Assembly: GCA_017505635.1 (NCBI GenBank)
Contig: JAFVOU010000016.1
Span: 1-64,000 of the forward strand
Source: Oscillospiraceae bacterium
Lineage (GTDB): Bacteria > Bacillota > Clostridia > Oscillospirales > Ruminococcaceae
DNA length: 64,000 nucleotides
Direction of reading: 5' to 3'
Positions within the stretch are counted from its first letter, which is position 1. The number at the start of each line of letters is the position of its first letter. The notes beneath the pieces are model-generated. The model did not search any database, was not told the DNA's origin, and saw nothing but the letters and a program-made list of their open reading frames with translations. Shown piece by piece: positions 24,129 to 31,531 of the stretch. The position numbers were made by a program, and so were the translations under genes.

Positions 24129-24476
24129 TCAAAATGCGTTTTCAATTATATTAATGGTATTGCTTTCAGTATAAACTTCTGCTACATCAAAGCGAATATT
24201 GTGTTCCGTAAGATTGTTTTTCTGTAAAAAAATATTTGTTGTATTTTTTATGCGGTTCTGTTTTTTATAATCCACAAATTCCTTTGCACAGGCAAAATCT
24301 GCATTTTTTCGGGTTTTAACTTCGACAATAACAATTGTATTGTTCTTTTCCGCTACTATGTCAAGTTCACCATAGCGGCAGGAAAAATTGCGGGCTATAA
24401 TCTTATATCCGCCAAGTCTGTATTTCCATACAACCTTTTCCTCGCCGATATTTCCTGTTATTTTTCTGATATTCAT
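24129..24476 (-). CDS. YraN family (UPF0102) endonuclease-like protein
   Basis: A 115-residue protein of the YraN/UPF0102 family with the restriction-endonuclease-like core: GEEKVVWKYRLGGYKIIARN, then RYGELDIVAE and IVIVEVKTRK, which hold the D-x(n)-E-x-K catalytic pattern (Asp at about 41, Glu and Lys at about 54/56). Its biological role is poorly known, often linked to recombination. It overlaps rnhB by 4 nt, the usual clostridial arrangement. Confidence 0.9.
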   Translation of the reverse strand: MNIRKITGNIGEEKVVWKYRLGGYKIIARNFSCRYGELDIVAEKNNTIVIVEVKTRKNADFACAKEFVDYKKQNRIKNTTNIFLQKNNLTEHNIRFDVAEVYTESNTINIIENAF

Positions 24477-25084
24477 TTTAACAGCTCCGGTCTGTTTTTA
24501 AGAAAACTTCTGCGGTAAAAATCCTGTATGCCATGTTCGGCAAGAAGTTCATAGTGCAGTTTTGTAGGATAACCTTTATGTTTGTCAAGACGATACTTCG
24601 GATACTGTTCGTGAAGTTTTTCCATATATCTGTCACGACTTACTTTGGCAAGAATTGATGCTGCAGCAATCGAAAGGCTTTTTGCATCGCCTTTTACAAC
24701 TGCTTTTGTTTCAATATCCATCTGCGGTGGCACTCTGTTGCCGTCGACAATCACAATATCCGGTGTCAAGTTAAGTTCCTTTACAGCTTGTTTCATCCCC
24801 AAAAGCGATGCATTAAGTATATTTATCTCATCAATCGTCTTTGAATCCACAAAAACTATACTGTAAGATACACAGTTTTCTATGATGATATCAAAAAGCT
24901 TTTCACGTTTCTTTTCGCTGATTTTTTTCGAGTCATTTATTTCGTCACAGCAGAAATCATCTTTAAGCACAACAGCAGCACAGCAAACAGGACCACACAA
25001 AGGACCTCTGCCTGCTTCATCAACACCGCATAAAAGCGGAAAATCCTCTTTTATGGACTTGTCATAAAGATATAACTCATTCAT
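24473..25084 (-). CDS. rnhB: Ribonuclease HII
   Basis: A 203-residue RNase HII, removing misincorporated ribonucleotides and RNA-DNA hybrids. The catalytic motif GVDEAGRGPLCGPV is near residues 19-32, with a third acidic residue in VIVDGNRVP and the fourth in KGDAKSLSIAAASILAKVSRD. The start at 25084 gives an ATGAATGA overlap with the rbgA stop; the longer frame would extend well into rbgA. It sits between rbgA and yraN. Confidence 0.95.
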   Translation of the reverse strand: MNELYLYDKSIKEDFPLLCGVDEAGRGPLCGPVCCAAVVLKDDFCCDEINDSKKISEKKREKLFDIIIENCVSYSIVFVDSKTIDEINILNASLLGMKQAVKELNLTPDIVIVDGNRVPPQMDIETKAVVKGDAKSLSIAAASILAKVSRDRYMEKLHEQYPKYRLDKHKGYPTKLHYELLAEHGIQDFYRRSFLKNRPELLK

Positions 25085-25982
25085 AATCTGCAGGCCTTTC
25101 AAGAGTAATTCTGCCCAGTTTTGAAGCTCTGAACTCATCACACAGCATTATAGCTGCACGTTCGGTATTTTCTTCGTTTCCTGGCAACAGCATACCACGT
25201 TTACGTGCAATTTTACGCAGAATATCATAATTTTCCATTTCAATATCAGCTTCTGTAAGTTTGTATCTTTCCATAAGCATTGCAGGATAGATATTTTTAA
25301 GCTGATCAATAAGTGACATTGCAAGCATTTCGATATCAAGAATGTCATCCTTGATAGAACCGATAAACGCAAGGTTAGAAGCAATATTATTGTTTTCAAA
25401 CTTACGCCACAGCACACCGGGCATATCAAGCAGTTCAAAGTTATCTACTGTAATCCACTGTTTGCCTCTGGTAACACCCGGACGGTCAGCCGCTTTTGCA
25501 CGCTGTTCGCCTGCAAAACCATTGATAAATGTAGATTTGCCGACATTTGGAATACCACAAAGCATTGCGCGGATTTTTACGCCTTCAATACCTCTGTTCT
25601 GTCGTCTTTCCAGCAGTTCTTTAAGCTCTTTATCAATCTGTGCCTTAACAGAGCCAAAATTTTTGCCTGTTTTGCTGTTTAAAGCTATTGCACCTGTTCC
25701 TTTTGCTTTGAAATATTTAATCCATTCGGCGGTAATTTCAGGGTCTGCTAGGTCCTGCTTGTTGAGAATATATATTCTGTTTTTGTTTGCAATTATTTTT
25801 TCGATTTCAGGATTCTGGCTTGAAAAAGGAATACGTGCATCAAGCAGTACAATTACAACGTCAACATTTTTAACCTCTTTTTCCATAAGGCGCAATGTTT
25901 TCATCATATGGCCCGGAAACCAGTGAATCTGCTGATGATTTACGTTGTGTTCCTGAAGAATTTCAAAATCATCGTATTTCAT
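25077..25982 (-). CDS. rbgA: Ribosome biogenesis GTPase RbgA (YlqF)
   Basis: A 301-residue circularly permuted GTPase needed for late assembly of the 50S subunit. It opens with the family's IHWFPGHMMKTLR segment. The G motifs appear in permuted order: G4 NKQD at about 74, G1 GIPNVGKST at about 138-146, G2/G3 with DMPG at about 184. The C-terminal helical RNA-binding domain follows. The ATG overlaps the lepB stop by one base, so the two are translated together. Confidence 0.95.
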   Translation of the reverse strand: MKYDDFEILQEHNVNHQQIHWFPGHMMKTLRLMEKEVKNVDVVIVLLDARIPFSSQNPEIEKIIANKNRIYILNKQDLADPEITAEWIKYFKAKGTGAIALNSKTGKNFGSVKAQIDKELKELLERRQNRGIEGVKIRAMLCGIPNVGKSTFINGFAGEQRAKAADRPGVTRGKQWITVDNFELLDMPGVLWRKFENNNIASNLAFIGSIKDDILDIEMLAMSLIDQLKNIYPAMLMERYKLTEADIEMENYDILRKIARKRGMLLPGNEENTERAAIMLCDEFRASKLGRITLERPADYE

Positions 25983-26515
25983 TATTTTACAACTCCTATG
26001 CTGTTAAATGGATAAATTCTGAGTACTGCTTTGCCAAGAATGTTTTTTTCACTTATCTGGCCAAGTTCACTGTTGCGGGAATCGTTGGAATGATTGCGGT
26101 TATCGCCCATAACAAAAACATATCCATCCTTTATTGTTGTTTCAATATCGGTATTGTAAGGGTTTATATCATTGTCGATTAAAATATAGTCTTCATTCAG
26201 CTTTTCACCGTTAACATATACATAACCTGTTGCATATTCATATTTAACAGTATCACCTGCTGTTGCAATAACCCTTTTTACAATCGGTTTTCCAAGAACA
26301 TTGTTTTTGTCTACAACAATTATGTCCCCTTTTTCTGCCTTGTAAAAAAGATTGGTTGTGATAAGTTTATCTGTATGGTGAAGATTTGGTTCCATCGAAT
26401 CGCCATCCACTGTTACTGCACGGAACACAAACACAACAAGCACAATAATTGCCAAAAATGCAAACATTATACTTTCAAATATTTCATAAAAATTTTTTAC
26501 TGAAGATTTTTCCAT
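25982..26515 (-). CDS. lepB: Signal peptidase I
   Basis: A 177-residue type I signal peptidase with one N-terminal membrane helix (about 15-32). The catalytic Ser40 is in DGDSMEPN, Lys80 in VKRVIATAGD, and the late MGDNRNHSNDSR box is intact. It releases exported proteins by cleaving their signal peptides on the outer membrane face. Size is typical of Gram-positive SipS-like enzymes. It lies between rplS and rbgA, the common Firmicutes order. Confidence 0.95.
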   Translation of the reverse strand: MEKSSVKNFYEIFESIMFAFLAIIVLVVFVFRAVTVDGDSMEPNLHHTDKLITTNLFYKAEKGDIIVVDKNNVLGKPIVKRVIATAGDTVKYEYATGYVYVNGEKLNEDYILIDNDINPYNTDIETTIKDGYVFVMGDNRNHSNDSRNSELGQISEKNILGKAVLRIYPFNSIGVVK

Positions 26516-26540
26516 TCTAAAACCTCCCTGACTTATATAA

Positions 26541-26580
26541 AATCAAAAGAGGACAACAATGTGTCCTCTTTTTTGATTGA
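26541..26580 (-). terminator. Terminator between rplS and lepB
   Basis: On the minus strand AAAGAGGACA pairs with TGTCCTCTTT, with flanking AATCAA/TTGATT complementarity and T-rich ends. Some transcripts may read through to lepB, which lacks an evident promoter of its own. Confidence 0.78.
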
Positions 26581-26925
26581 TTATTTGATTCTTTCTTTAA
26601 CTTTAGCAGCTTTACCAACGCGGTCTCTGAGGTAGAAGAGTTTAGCACGACGAACACGGCCGAGACGAACGATTTCTACTTTTTCTACGAATGGGCTGTT
26701 GATTGGGAATACTCTTTCAACACCACAACCGTAAGCAACACGTCTTACTGTAAATGTTTCGCTGATACCACCGTGTTTTTTAGCAATAACTGTGCCTTCA
26801 AACACCTGAATTCTTTCTCTTTCACCTTCTTTGATACGAACATGAACTTTAACTGTGTCACCAACGTTAACAACTGGTTTTTCTGCTTTAAGCATGCCTT
26901 CTGTCATCAATTTAATTGCGTCCAT
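26581..26925 (-). CDS. rplS: 50S ribosomal protein L19
   Basis: A 114-residue L19 at the 30S-50S interface, full length. Typical segments are [41 protein letters not shown] and a basic C-terminus [29 protein letters not shown] site precedes the ATG. Transcription starts about 125 nt upstream at a consensus promoter, leaving a structured leader that probably serves in autogenous control. Confidence 0.98.
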   Translation of the reverse strand: MDAIKLMTEGMLKAEKPVVNVGDTVKVHVRIKEGERERIQVFEGTVIAKKHGGISETFTVRRVAYGCGVERVFPINSPFVEKVEIVRLGRVRRAKLFYLRDRVGKAAKVKERIK

Positions 26926-26929
26926 TTTT

Positions 26930-27052
26930 TTCCTCCATGATTTTACCAGTGTTCATAAATGATAAAGCATGTTATCACCAGCGGACCACCCGTTTAATGT
27001 TATGTTATATTTTATACATTAAACCTGTTGATGGCTCAACAGATACTAACGC
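26930..27052 (-). promoter_or_regulatory. Putative ribosomal protein L19 leader
   Basis: The untranslated leader of rplS contains a perfect 7-bp hairpin (27025-27042, CTGTTGA/TCAACAG), a perfect 8-bp hairpin (26993-27023, TTTAATGT/ACATTAAA) and a GGGTGGTCCGCTGG segment resembling the known L19 leader of Firmicutes. The match is from memory and was not tested against a covariance model. Confidence 0.55.
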
Positions 27053-27058
27053 CTAAAT

Positions 27059-27087
27059 ATAATACCACAACATATGTTATGTGTCAA
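27059..27087 (-). promoter_or_regulatory. Sigma-A promoter of rplS
   Basis: Minus strand: TTGACA (27082-27087), a 17-bp spacer, TATTAT (27059-27064). A near-palindrome around AACATATGTT fills the spacer. Confidence 0.85.
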
Positions 27088-27125
27088 GAAAAATTTAAAC
27101 AATTTGTACAATTTTGTAACAGAAT

Positions 27126-27779
27126 TTACTGCAAAATGTTCATATCTTTATCAAAAAGATTTTTACGGATTATAAAAGCATCTATGATTTCTATTCCATA
27201 ATTATCCTTTAAGAAATCAAGCAAAAGCTGAGGATTGATATTCAGCGGAGTGCCTGCAGGATAAATTGCTGTAAAAGTTACCTCATTTTCTTTTTCATCT
27301 GTAACGATTATATCTTTTATAAGTTCCTTAAGATTGATATCTTTTTGCCCTTTTTTTGTTGTTTTGGTAACAACAGCCTGCTCCAGTGCACAGTAGCTGT
27401 TTAAAGCATTTATAATATTTTTGCTTTCACCATAAAGTGTTATATCATATTTTGCAAACATAATGCTGCGTGCATCATAGTCAGGTGCCTGGGCGGACAC
27501 AAGCTCAATACCCTGTGGCAATGTGCCTTCAAGTGCTTTTAAAATATCGGCTTCAGCCATTTCTTCATTAAGACGGAAGTCAACACTTTCGCATTCACTT
27601 TCGTGACCGAGTGAAAGCGGCAGAGTGAATGTCATATAGATATGCGGGTTAAACCCCTGGGAATACCATACAGGTAAACCTGATTTTTTAAGCGCACGTG
27701 CCATTACACGCTGAAGGTCAAGCTGTGAATAGTAGATAGAAAGACCTTTTTTTCTGAATTTAAGCCTTATTGTATTCAA
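27126..27779 (-). CDS. TIGR03936 family radical SAM-associated protein (DUF2344)
   Basis: A 217-residue DUF2344 protein. The N-terminus (RLKFRKKGLSIYYSQLDLQRVMARALKKSGLPVWYSQGFNPHI) is the most conserved part of the family. Such proteins either follow or are fused to a TIGR03960-type radical SAM enzyme, as here, where the two genes overlap by 20 nt. The joint role is unknown, though tRNA or rRNA modification is suspected from gene context in other species. No catalytic motif is visible in this half. Confidence 0.88.
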   Translation of the reverse strand: MNTIRLKFRKKGLSIYYSQLDLQRVMARALKKSGLPVWYSQGFNPHIYMTFTLPLSLGHESECESVDFRLNEEMAEADILKALEGTLPQGIELVSAQAPDYDARSIMFAKYDITLYGESKNIINALNSYCALEQAVVTKTTKKGQKDINLKELIKDIIVTDEKENEVTFTAIYPAGTPLNINPQLLLDFLKDNYGIEIIDAFIIRKNLFDKDMNILQ

Positions 27780-29613
27780 AACAAGCCCTCCCTAAAAGTT
27801 TATTTGCACCACAATTATAACACTGCTTATTGCAAGGTCTGGATGTGATGGCTTCAAGTGATTTCTGATATTCTCTTATCAAAAAATCTTTTGTAACACC
27901 ATAGTTGATATGGTCCCAAGGATTGATTTCATCCAAAGGTCTCTGTCTGTTTGCATAGAAGGCCATATCGATACCATTTTCGGCAAATGCATCCAGCCAG
28001 TTCTGATAGTTAAAGCATTCAAACCAGCCGTCAAAGATGCTGCCTTTTTTATATGCATCAAGAATAACTTTTGAAAGTCTGCGGTCACCGCGTGCAAATA
28101 CTGCTTCAAGGAAGCTTGTATCAGAATCGTGGTAACTTACCTTGATACGTCTGTTATTTGCACAGCATTCAAGCAGATAAGCCTGTTTTGCCTTGAATTC
28201 TTCTGCCGTATTCTGTGCTACAAACTGGAATGGTGTAAATGGTTTTGGAACAAAACATGCAACACTGATGGAAACTTCTGCTCCCCTGCCTTTTGGACGG
28301 TCCGGCATTGAGTAGTAATATTCAATTACTCGTTTTGCTGTATCTGCAATACCTTTGATATCTTCCATAGTTTCACCAGGAAGCCCCATCATAAAGTACA
28401 ATTTAACAGCAGAGTACCCTGCTTTGAATGCAAGTTTGCAGGTTTTTTCAATTTCTTCTTCAGTTACATTTTTATTGATAATATCACGCAGACGCTGTGT
28501 GCCTGCTTCAGGTGCAAATGTAAGACCGGATTTACGCACTTTGGAAACCTTTTCAACAAGGCTTTCGGAGAAGTTGTCCACACGAAGAGAAGGCAAAGCA
28601 ATATTAACCTTTTCTTTCTCTGTCCACACCATCATTTTATCCAGCAGTTCTTCGAGCTGCGGATGGTCACTTGTGGAAAGAGAGGTAAGAGAAATTTCTT
28701 CATAACCTGTGCAGCGGCAAAGTTCTTTTGCGCCTTCATTGATAAGTTCTGCATCTCTTTCGCGGAACGGTCTGTAAATAAAGCCTGCCTGACAGAAACG
28801 GCAGCCGCGTACACAACCGCGCAGCACTTCCACCATTGCTCTGTCATGGATTGCACCAATCATAGGAACTGCAACATCTGTAGGAAATGGCATATTTTTG
28901 AAATCACGAACAATAGCTTTTGAGCAAGGAATAGGTGCATTTACAGCTGAAGAAACAGATTTGATGGTGTTATCTTCATTATATTCTATCTGATACAGAG
29001 AAGGCACATATATACCATCGATTTTTGAAAGTTCGACAAGAATCTCCTGTTTGCTTTTTCCTGCTTTTTTAAGCTCGTTCAATTTGTTGCAAACTTCAAC
29101 AGTATGATATTCACCTTCACCAAGAAACATAAAGTCAAAGAAATCTGCCATAGGCTCTGCGTTGCAGGTGCAGGGACCACCTGCGCAGATAAGAGGCATA
29201 TCTTCTCCGCGGTCTTTGGCATAGAAAGGAATGCCTGCAAGTTCCAGCATAAGCAGGACATTTGTATAGGAAAGCTCGTACTGTAATGTAAAGCCAACTA
29301 TATCAAATGCTGTCAGCGGATCTTTGCTTTCCAATGCAAATAAAGGAATATCCCGAAGCTTCATCTGCTCAATCATATCTGTCCAGGGAGCAAAACAGCG
29401 TTCGCACCATATGTTTGGCTGTTTATTGAGTACATCGTAAATAACCTTTAAGCCAAGGTGAGACATACCTACTTCGTATGTATCAGGAAAACAAAATGCA
29501 AACCTTACATCGATATTTTTTTTATCTTTAACAATACAGCCCGGTTCTCCGCCGGTATATCGTGCCGGTTTCTGAATACTTAAAAGGGCTGATTTAAGTT
29601 TGTTGTCTATCAT
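27760..29613 (-). CDS. TIGR03960 family B12-binding radical SAM protein
   Basis: A 617-residue radical SAM enzyme with an N-terminal B12-binding-like domain (about 30-180, including FCFPDTYEVGMSHLGLKVIYD). The radical SAM core starts at about 245 with the cluster motif C-x3-C-x2-C in VRGCRFCQAG. A C-terminal CYNCGANKLLGRACF segment adds Cys residues that could ligate a second metal centre. Its substrate is not established. It always travels with a DUF2344 partner, here downstream and overlapping. Confidence 0.92.
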   Translation of the reverse strand: MIDNKLKSALLSIQKPARYTGGEPGCIVKDKKNIDVRFAFCFPDTYEVGMSHLGLKVIYDVLNKQPNIWCERCFAPWTDMIEQMKLRDIPLFALESKDPLTAFDIVGFTLQYELSYTNVLLMLELAGIPFYAKDRGEDMPLICAGGPCTCNAEPMADFFDFMFLGEGEYHTVEVCNKLNELKKAGKSKQEILVELSKIDGIYVPSLYQIEYNEDNTIKSVSSAVNAPIPCSKAIVRDFKNMPFPTDVAVPMIGAIHDRAMVEVLRGCVRGCRFCQAGFIYRPFRERDAELINEGAKELCRCTGYEEISLTSLSTSDHPQLEELLDKMMVWTEKEKVNIALPSLRVDNFSESLVEKVSKVRKSGLTFAPEAGTQRLRDIINKNVTEEEIEKTCKLAFKAGYSAVKLYFMMGLPGETMEDIKGIADTAKRVIEYYYSMPDRPKGRGAEVSISVACFVPKPFTPFQFVAQNTAEEFKAKQAYLLECCANNRRIKVSYHDSDTSFLEAVFARGDRRLSKVILDAYKKGSIFDGWFECFNYQNWLDAFAENGIDMAFYANRQRPLDEINPWDHINYGVTKDFLIREYQKSLEAITSRPCNKQCYNCGANKLLGRACFEYNKA

Positions 29614-29735
29614 ATTTCCCTCCGAAAAATGAGTTTACATAATAGTTTAACATATATTGCATACTTTTTCAAATATTATTGCCACTTTGGATTATATATG
29701 ATAAAATTATGTAAAACTTTACCGGAGATATTGTT

Positions 29736-30128
29736 ATGATTATTAAAATACTGATTATTCTCGCAGTAACTGTGGCAGCAATATATGTCCTGTATCTCAA
29801 TGGCCTTGCTACACTGGGAAACAAAAAATCAATTATATTTATTGGTAAATATAATTCTTCAAAAAAAGAATATTCAGCAACTTTTAAAGCCTGTACCGGT
29901 CAGGTAAAGAGGGTTATTATATTCAAGGAATCCGCCTTGAAAACATTTGAATTTGACACAACCATAGAAAATGGAGAAATCAGGGCAATAATTAATACTC
30001 CTGACGGACACAATATTTATCTTACACCGGAAAATCCTCAGTTTACTGCCGATGTAATTCCCGGTAAGTACTTTCTTACAATTGAATTTCGTAAAGCTTA
30101 TGGAAAATTTATATTAAGCTGTAAATAA
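29736..30128 (+). CDS. Unrecognised small membrane-anchored protein
   Basis: A 130-residue protein on the opposite strand from its neighbours. One N-terminal membrane helix (about 3-22) is followed by a beta-strand-rich domain of about 100 residues with a FKACTGQVKRVIIFKES segment and a GKYFLTIEFRKAYGKF ending. No family is recognised. GGAG lies 8 nt upstream of the ATG and a strong terminator follows, which supports a real, singly transcribed gene. Confidence 0.65.
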   Translation: MIIKILIILAVTVAAIYVLYLNGLATLGNKKSIIFIGKYNSSKKEYSATFKACTGQVKRVIIFKESALKTFEFDTTIENGEIRAIINTPDGHNIYLTPENPQFTADVIPGKYFLTIEFRKAYGKFILSCK

Positions 30129-30134
30129 TTAATT

Positions 30135-30176
30135 GGACCTGCATAATCTGATGATTTATTGCAGGTCTTTTTTATT
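30135..30176. terminator. Terminator shared by the convergent 29736 and SpoIVFB-like genes
   Basis: GACCTGCA pairs with TGCAGGTC, extended by ATAATC/GATTTAT pairing, followed by TTTTTT on the plus strand. The last codons of the minus-strand gene lie inside the stem. Confidence 0.82.
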
Positions 30177-30692
30177 TATATAACAATATACAAAAAACAT
30201 CATCACAGCTAATGCCGAAAATATTATATTGCCTGTAAACAGCATTACTGCAATTATTATAAATGCAAAGGATGCTTTCTCCGCTGTTTTTTGTATTGAT
30301 GCACTCTGACAAAAAAGTTGAATAATCTGTCCTCCGTCAAGAAAATTTACCGGTAAAATATTGAAAATAAACAGTACCAGATTTATACAAAGAAAAACAT
30401 ACAGATTTAAACTGAAATGCTCCTGCAGTTTTAAGCCGGATAATATTGCCAGTATAAGATTTATCAGCGGTCCCGACAAAAGTACAAATAATTTTTTATA
30501 TTTTTCTTGCGGATATCTGCACAGTTTAATCCCGAATACCGAAATTTTTATCTGGGGTCTTATGTGACAAATTATGCATGCAGAAATATGTCCCAACTCA
30601 TGTAAAACAGCACTTATCACAAGATATAAAAAAATATTCAGACGGTCAAAAAGCAAAGCATAAAATATTACAACAAAAACTATAAACAACAA
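30156..30692 (-). CDS. SpoIVFB-like M50 site-2 protease
   Basis: A 178-residue intramembrane metalloprotease. HELGH at 31-35 binds zinc, and NFLDGG at about 116-121 supplies the distal Asp. About five membrane helices are predicted and there is no PDZ or CBS domain, so it is shorter than SpoIVFB of Bacillus (about 288 residues). The start is TTG at 30692, directly after the stop of the M23 gene, with GGTGG upstream. The pairing with a SpoIVFA-like partner suggests processing of a pro-sigma factor or another membrane-linked substrate during sporulation; that is inference from family and position. Confidence 0.85.
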   Translation of the reverse strand: MLFIVFVVIFYALLFDRLNIFLYLVISAVLHELGHISACIICHIRPQIKISVFGIKLCRYPQEKYKKLFVLLSGPLINLILAILSGLKLQEHFSLNLYVFLCINLVLFIFNILPVNFLDGGQIIQLFCQSASIQKTAEKASFAFIIIAVMLFTGNIIFSALAVMMFFVYCYINKKDLQ

Positions 30693-31439
30693 CTATTCCA
30701 CCGTATAAACCGGATTAACTCTTATTCCGTTATGCAAAACCTCAAAATGAAGATGCGGACCTGTTACAAGACCGGTATCTCCTACTGTTGCTATTGGCTG
30801 ACCTTTAAGAACATATTCTCCCTGATTTACAAATACAAACTGTATATGGCCATAAAATGTCTGAATATTATTATCTGATTGTATTTTTATATAGTTACCC
30901 GCAATATCGGTATACCCTGTTTCAATTACATTTCCGCTGAATGCAGCTTTGATAAAAGTTCCTTTTTCATTTGCTATATCAATTCCTGTATGAAAATCCT
31001 TTTCCCTGCTGTTAAACGGATTTTTTCTTATACCATATCGTGATGTTATATACCCCTTTACAGGCATAAATCCTTTTTTATCAGGAACGTATTTAACCAT
31101 AGATACGTTTGAAGGATATGTATCGTTTGCCCCTTTGCCGTAAACATATGCTATTGTCTGTAGAAATTCATCATATTTTTCTTTGGTTTCAGAATATATT
31201 CTGTCTATGAAATTCTTGTATGAAAAATTATTTTCGTACACATTTTCTGTTGCAAAAAATGCTTTATAATCCTCTTTAACCTGATAAAAAACTGCTTCAT
31301 TATTTACTTTAAGAATGACACAGCTTAGCACCATTACTGCAGTTACAACAATCTGTGTATATAAATACCAATTATAAGAGTTTATGTTATTTTTTGTTTT
31401 TTTATTGTTGTTGCTTTTCTCTTTAATATTTTTTTCCAT
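30693..31439 (-). CDS. SpoIVFA-like membrane-anchored M23 peptidase-domain protein
   Basis: A 248-residue protein with a polar Asn/Lys-rich N-terminus, one membrane helix at about 25-44, an extracytoplasmic spacer, and a C-terminal M23 (LytM) domain. The zinc and catalytic residues are all present: H150 and D154 in HTGIDIA, H198 and H229/H231 in GPHLHFE, so it may be an active endopeptidase, unlike degenerate regulators. The start at 31439 (ATG, AGGTG 7 nt upstream) is preferred over a GTG that forms part of that ribosome binding site. It is immediately followed by the M50 protease gene, the spoIVFA-spoIVFB order. Confidence 0.83.
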   Translation of the reverse strand: MEKNIKEKSNNNKKTKNNINSYNWYLYTQIVVTAVMVLSCVILKVNNEAVFYQVKEDYKAFFATENVYENNFSYKNFIDRIYSETKEKYDEFLQTIAYVYGKGANDTYPSNVSMVKYVPDKKGFMPVKGYITSRYGIRKNPFNSREKDFHTGIDIANEKGTFIKAAFSGNVIETGYTDIAGNYIKIQSDNNIQTFYGHIQFVFVNQGEYVLKGQPIATVGDTGLVTGPHLHFEVLHNGIRVNPVYTVE

Positions 31440-31485
31440 ATATATCACCTGATAAATATATATGAAGATGCAAAATAAATATTAA

Positions 31486-31525
31486 CAAAAAAACACATCG
31501 GAATTTTGTATATCCGATGTGTTTT
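31486..31525 (-). terminator. Rho-independent terminator of the amidase gene
   Basis: ACACATCGGA pairs perfectly with TCCGATGTGT, flanked by complementary A and T runs, ending in seven Ts on the minus strand. Confidence 0.88.
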
Positions 31526-31531
31526 AAAATT

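Noticed and set aside
27065-27081. AACATATGTT palindrome in the rplS promoter as an operator
   Set aside because: It is short and AT-rich, lies between conserved -35 and -10 boxes of a gene normally controlled by growth rate and autogenously, and has no second copy nearby.
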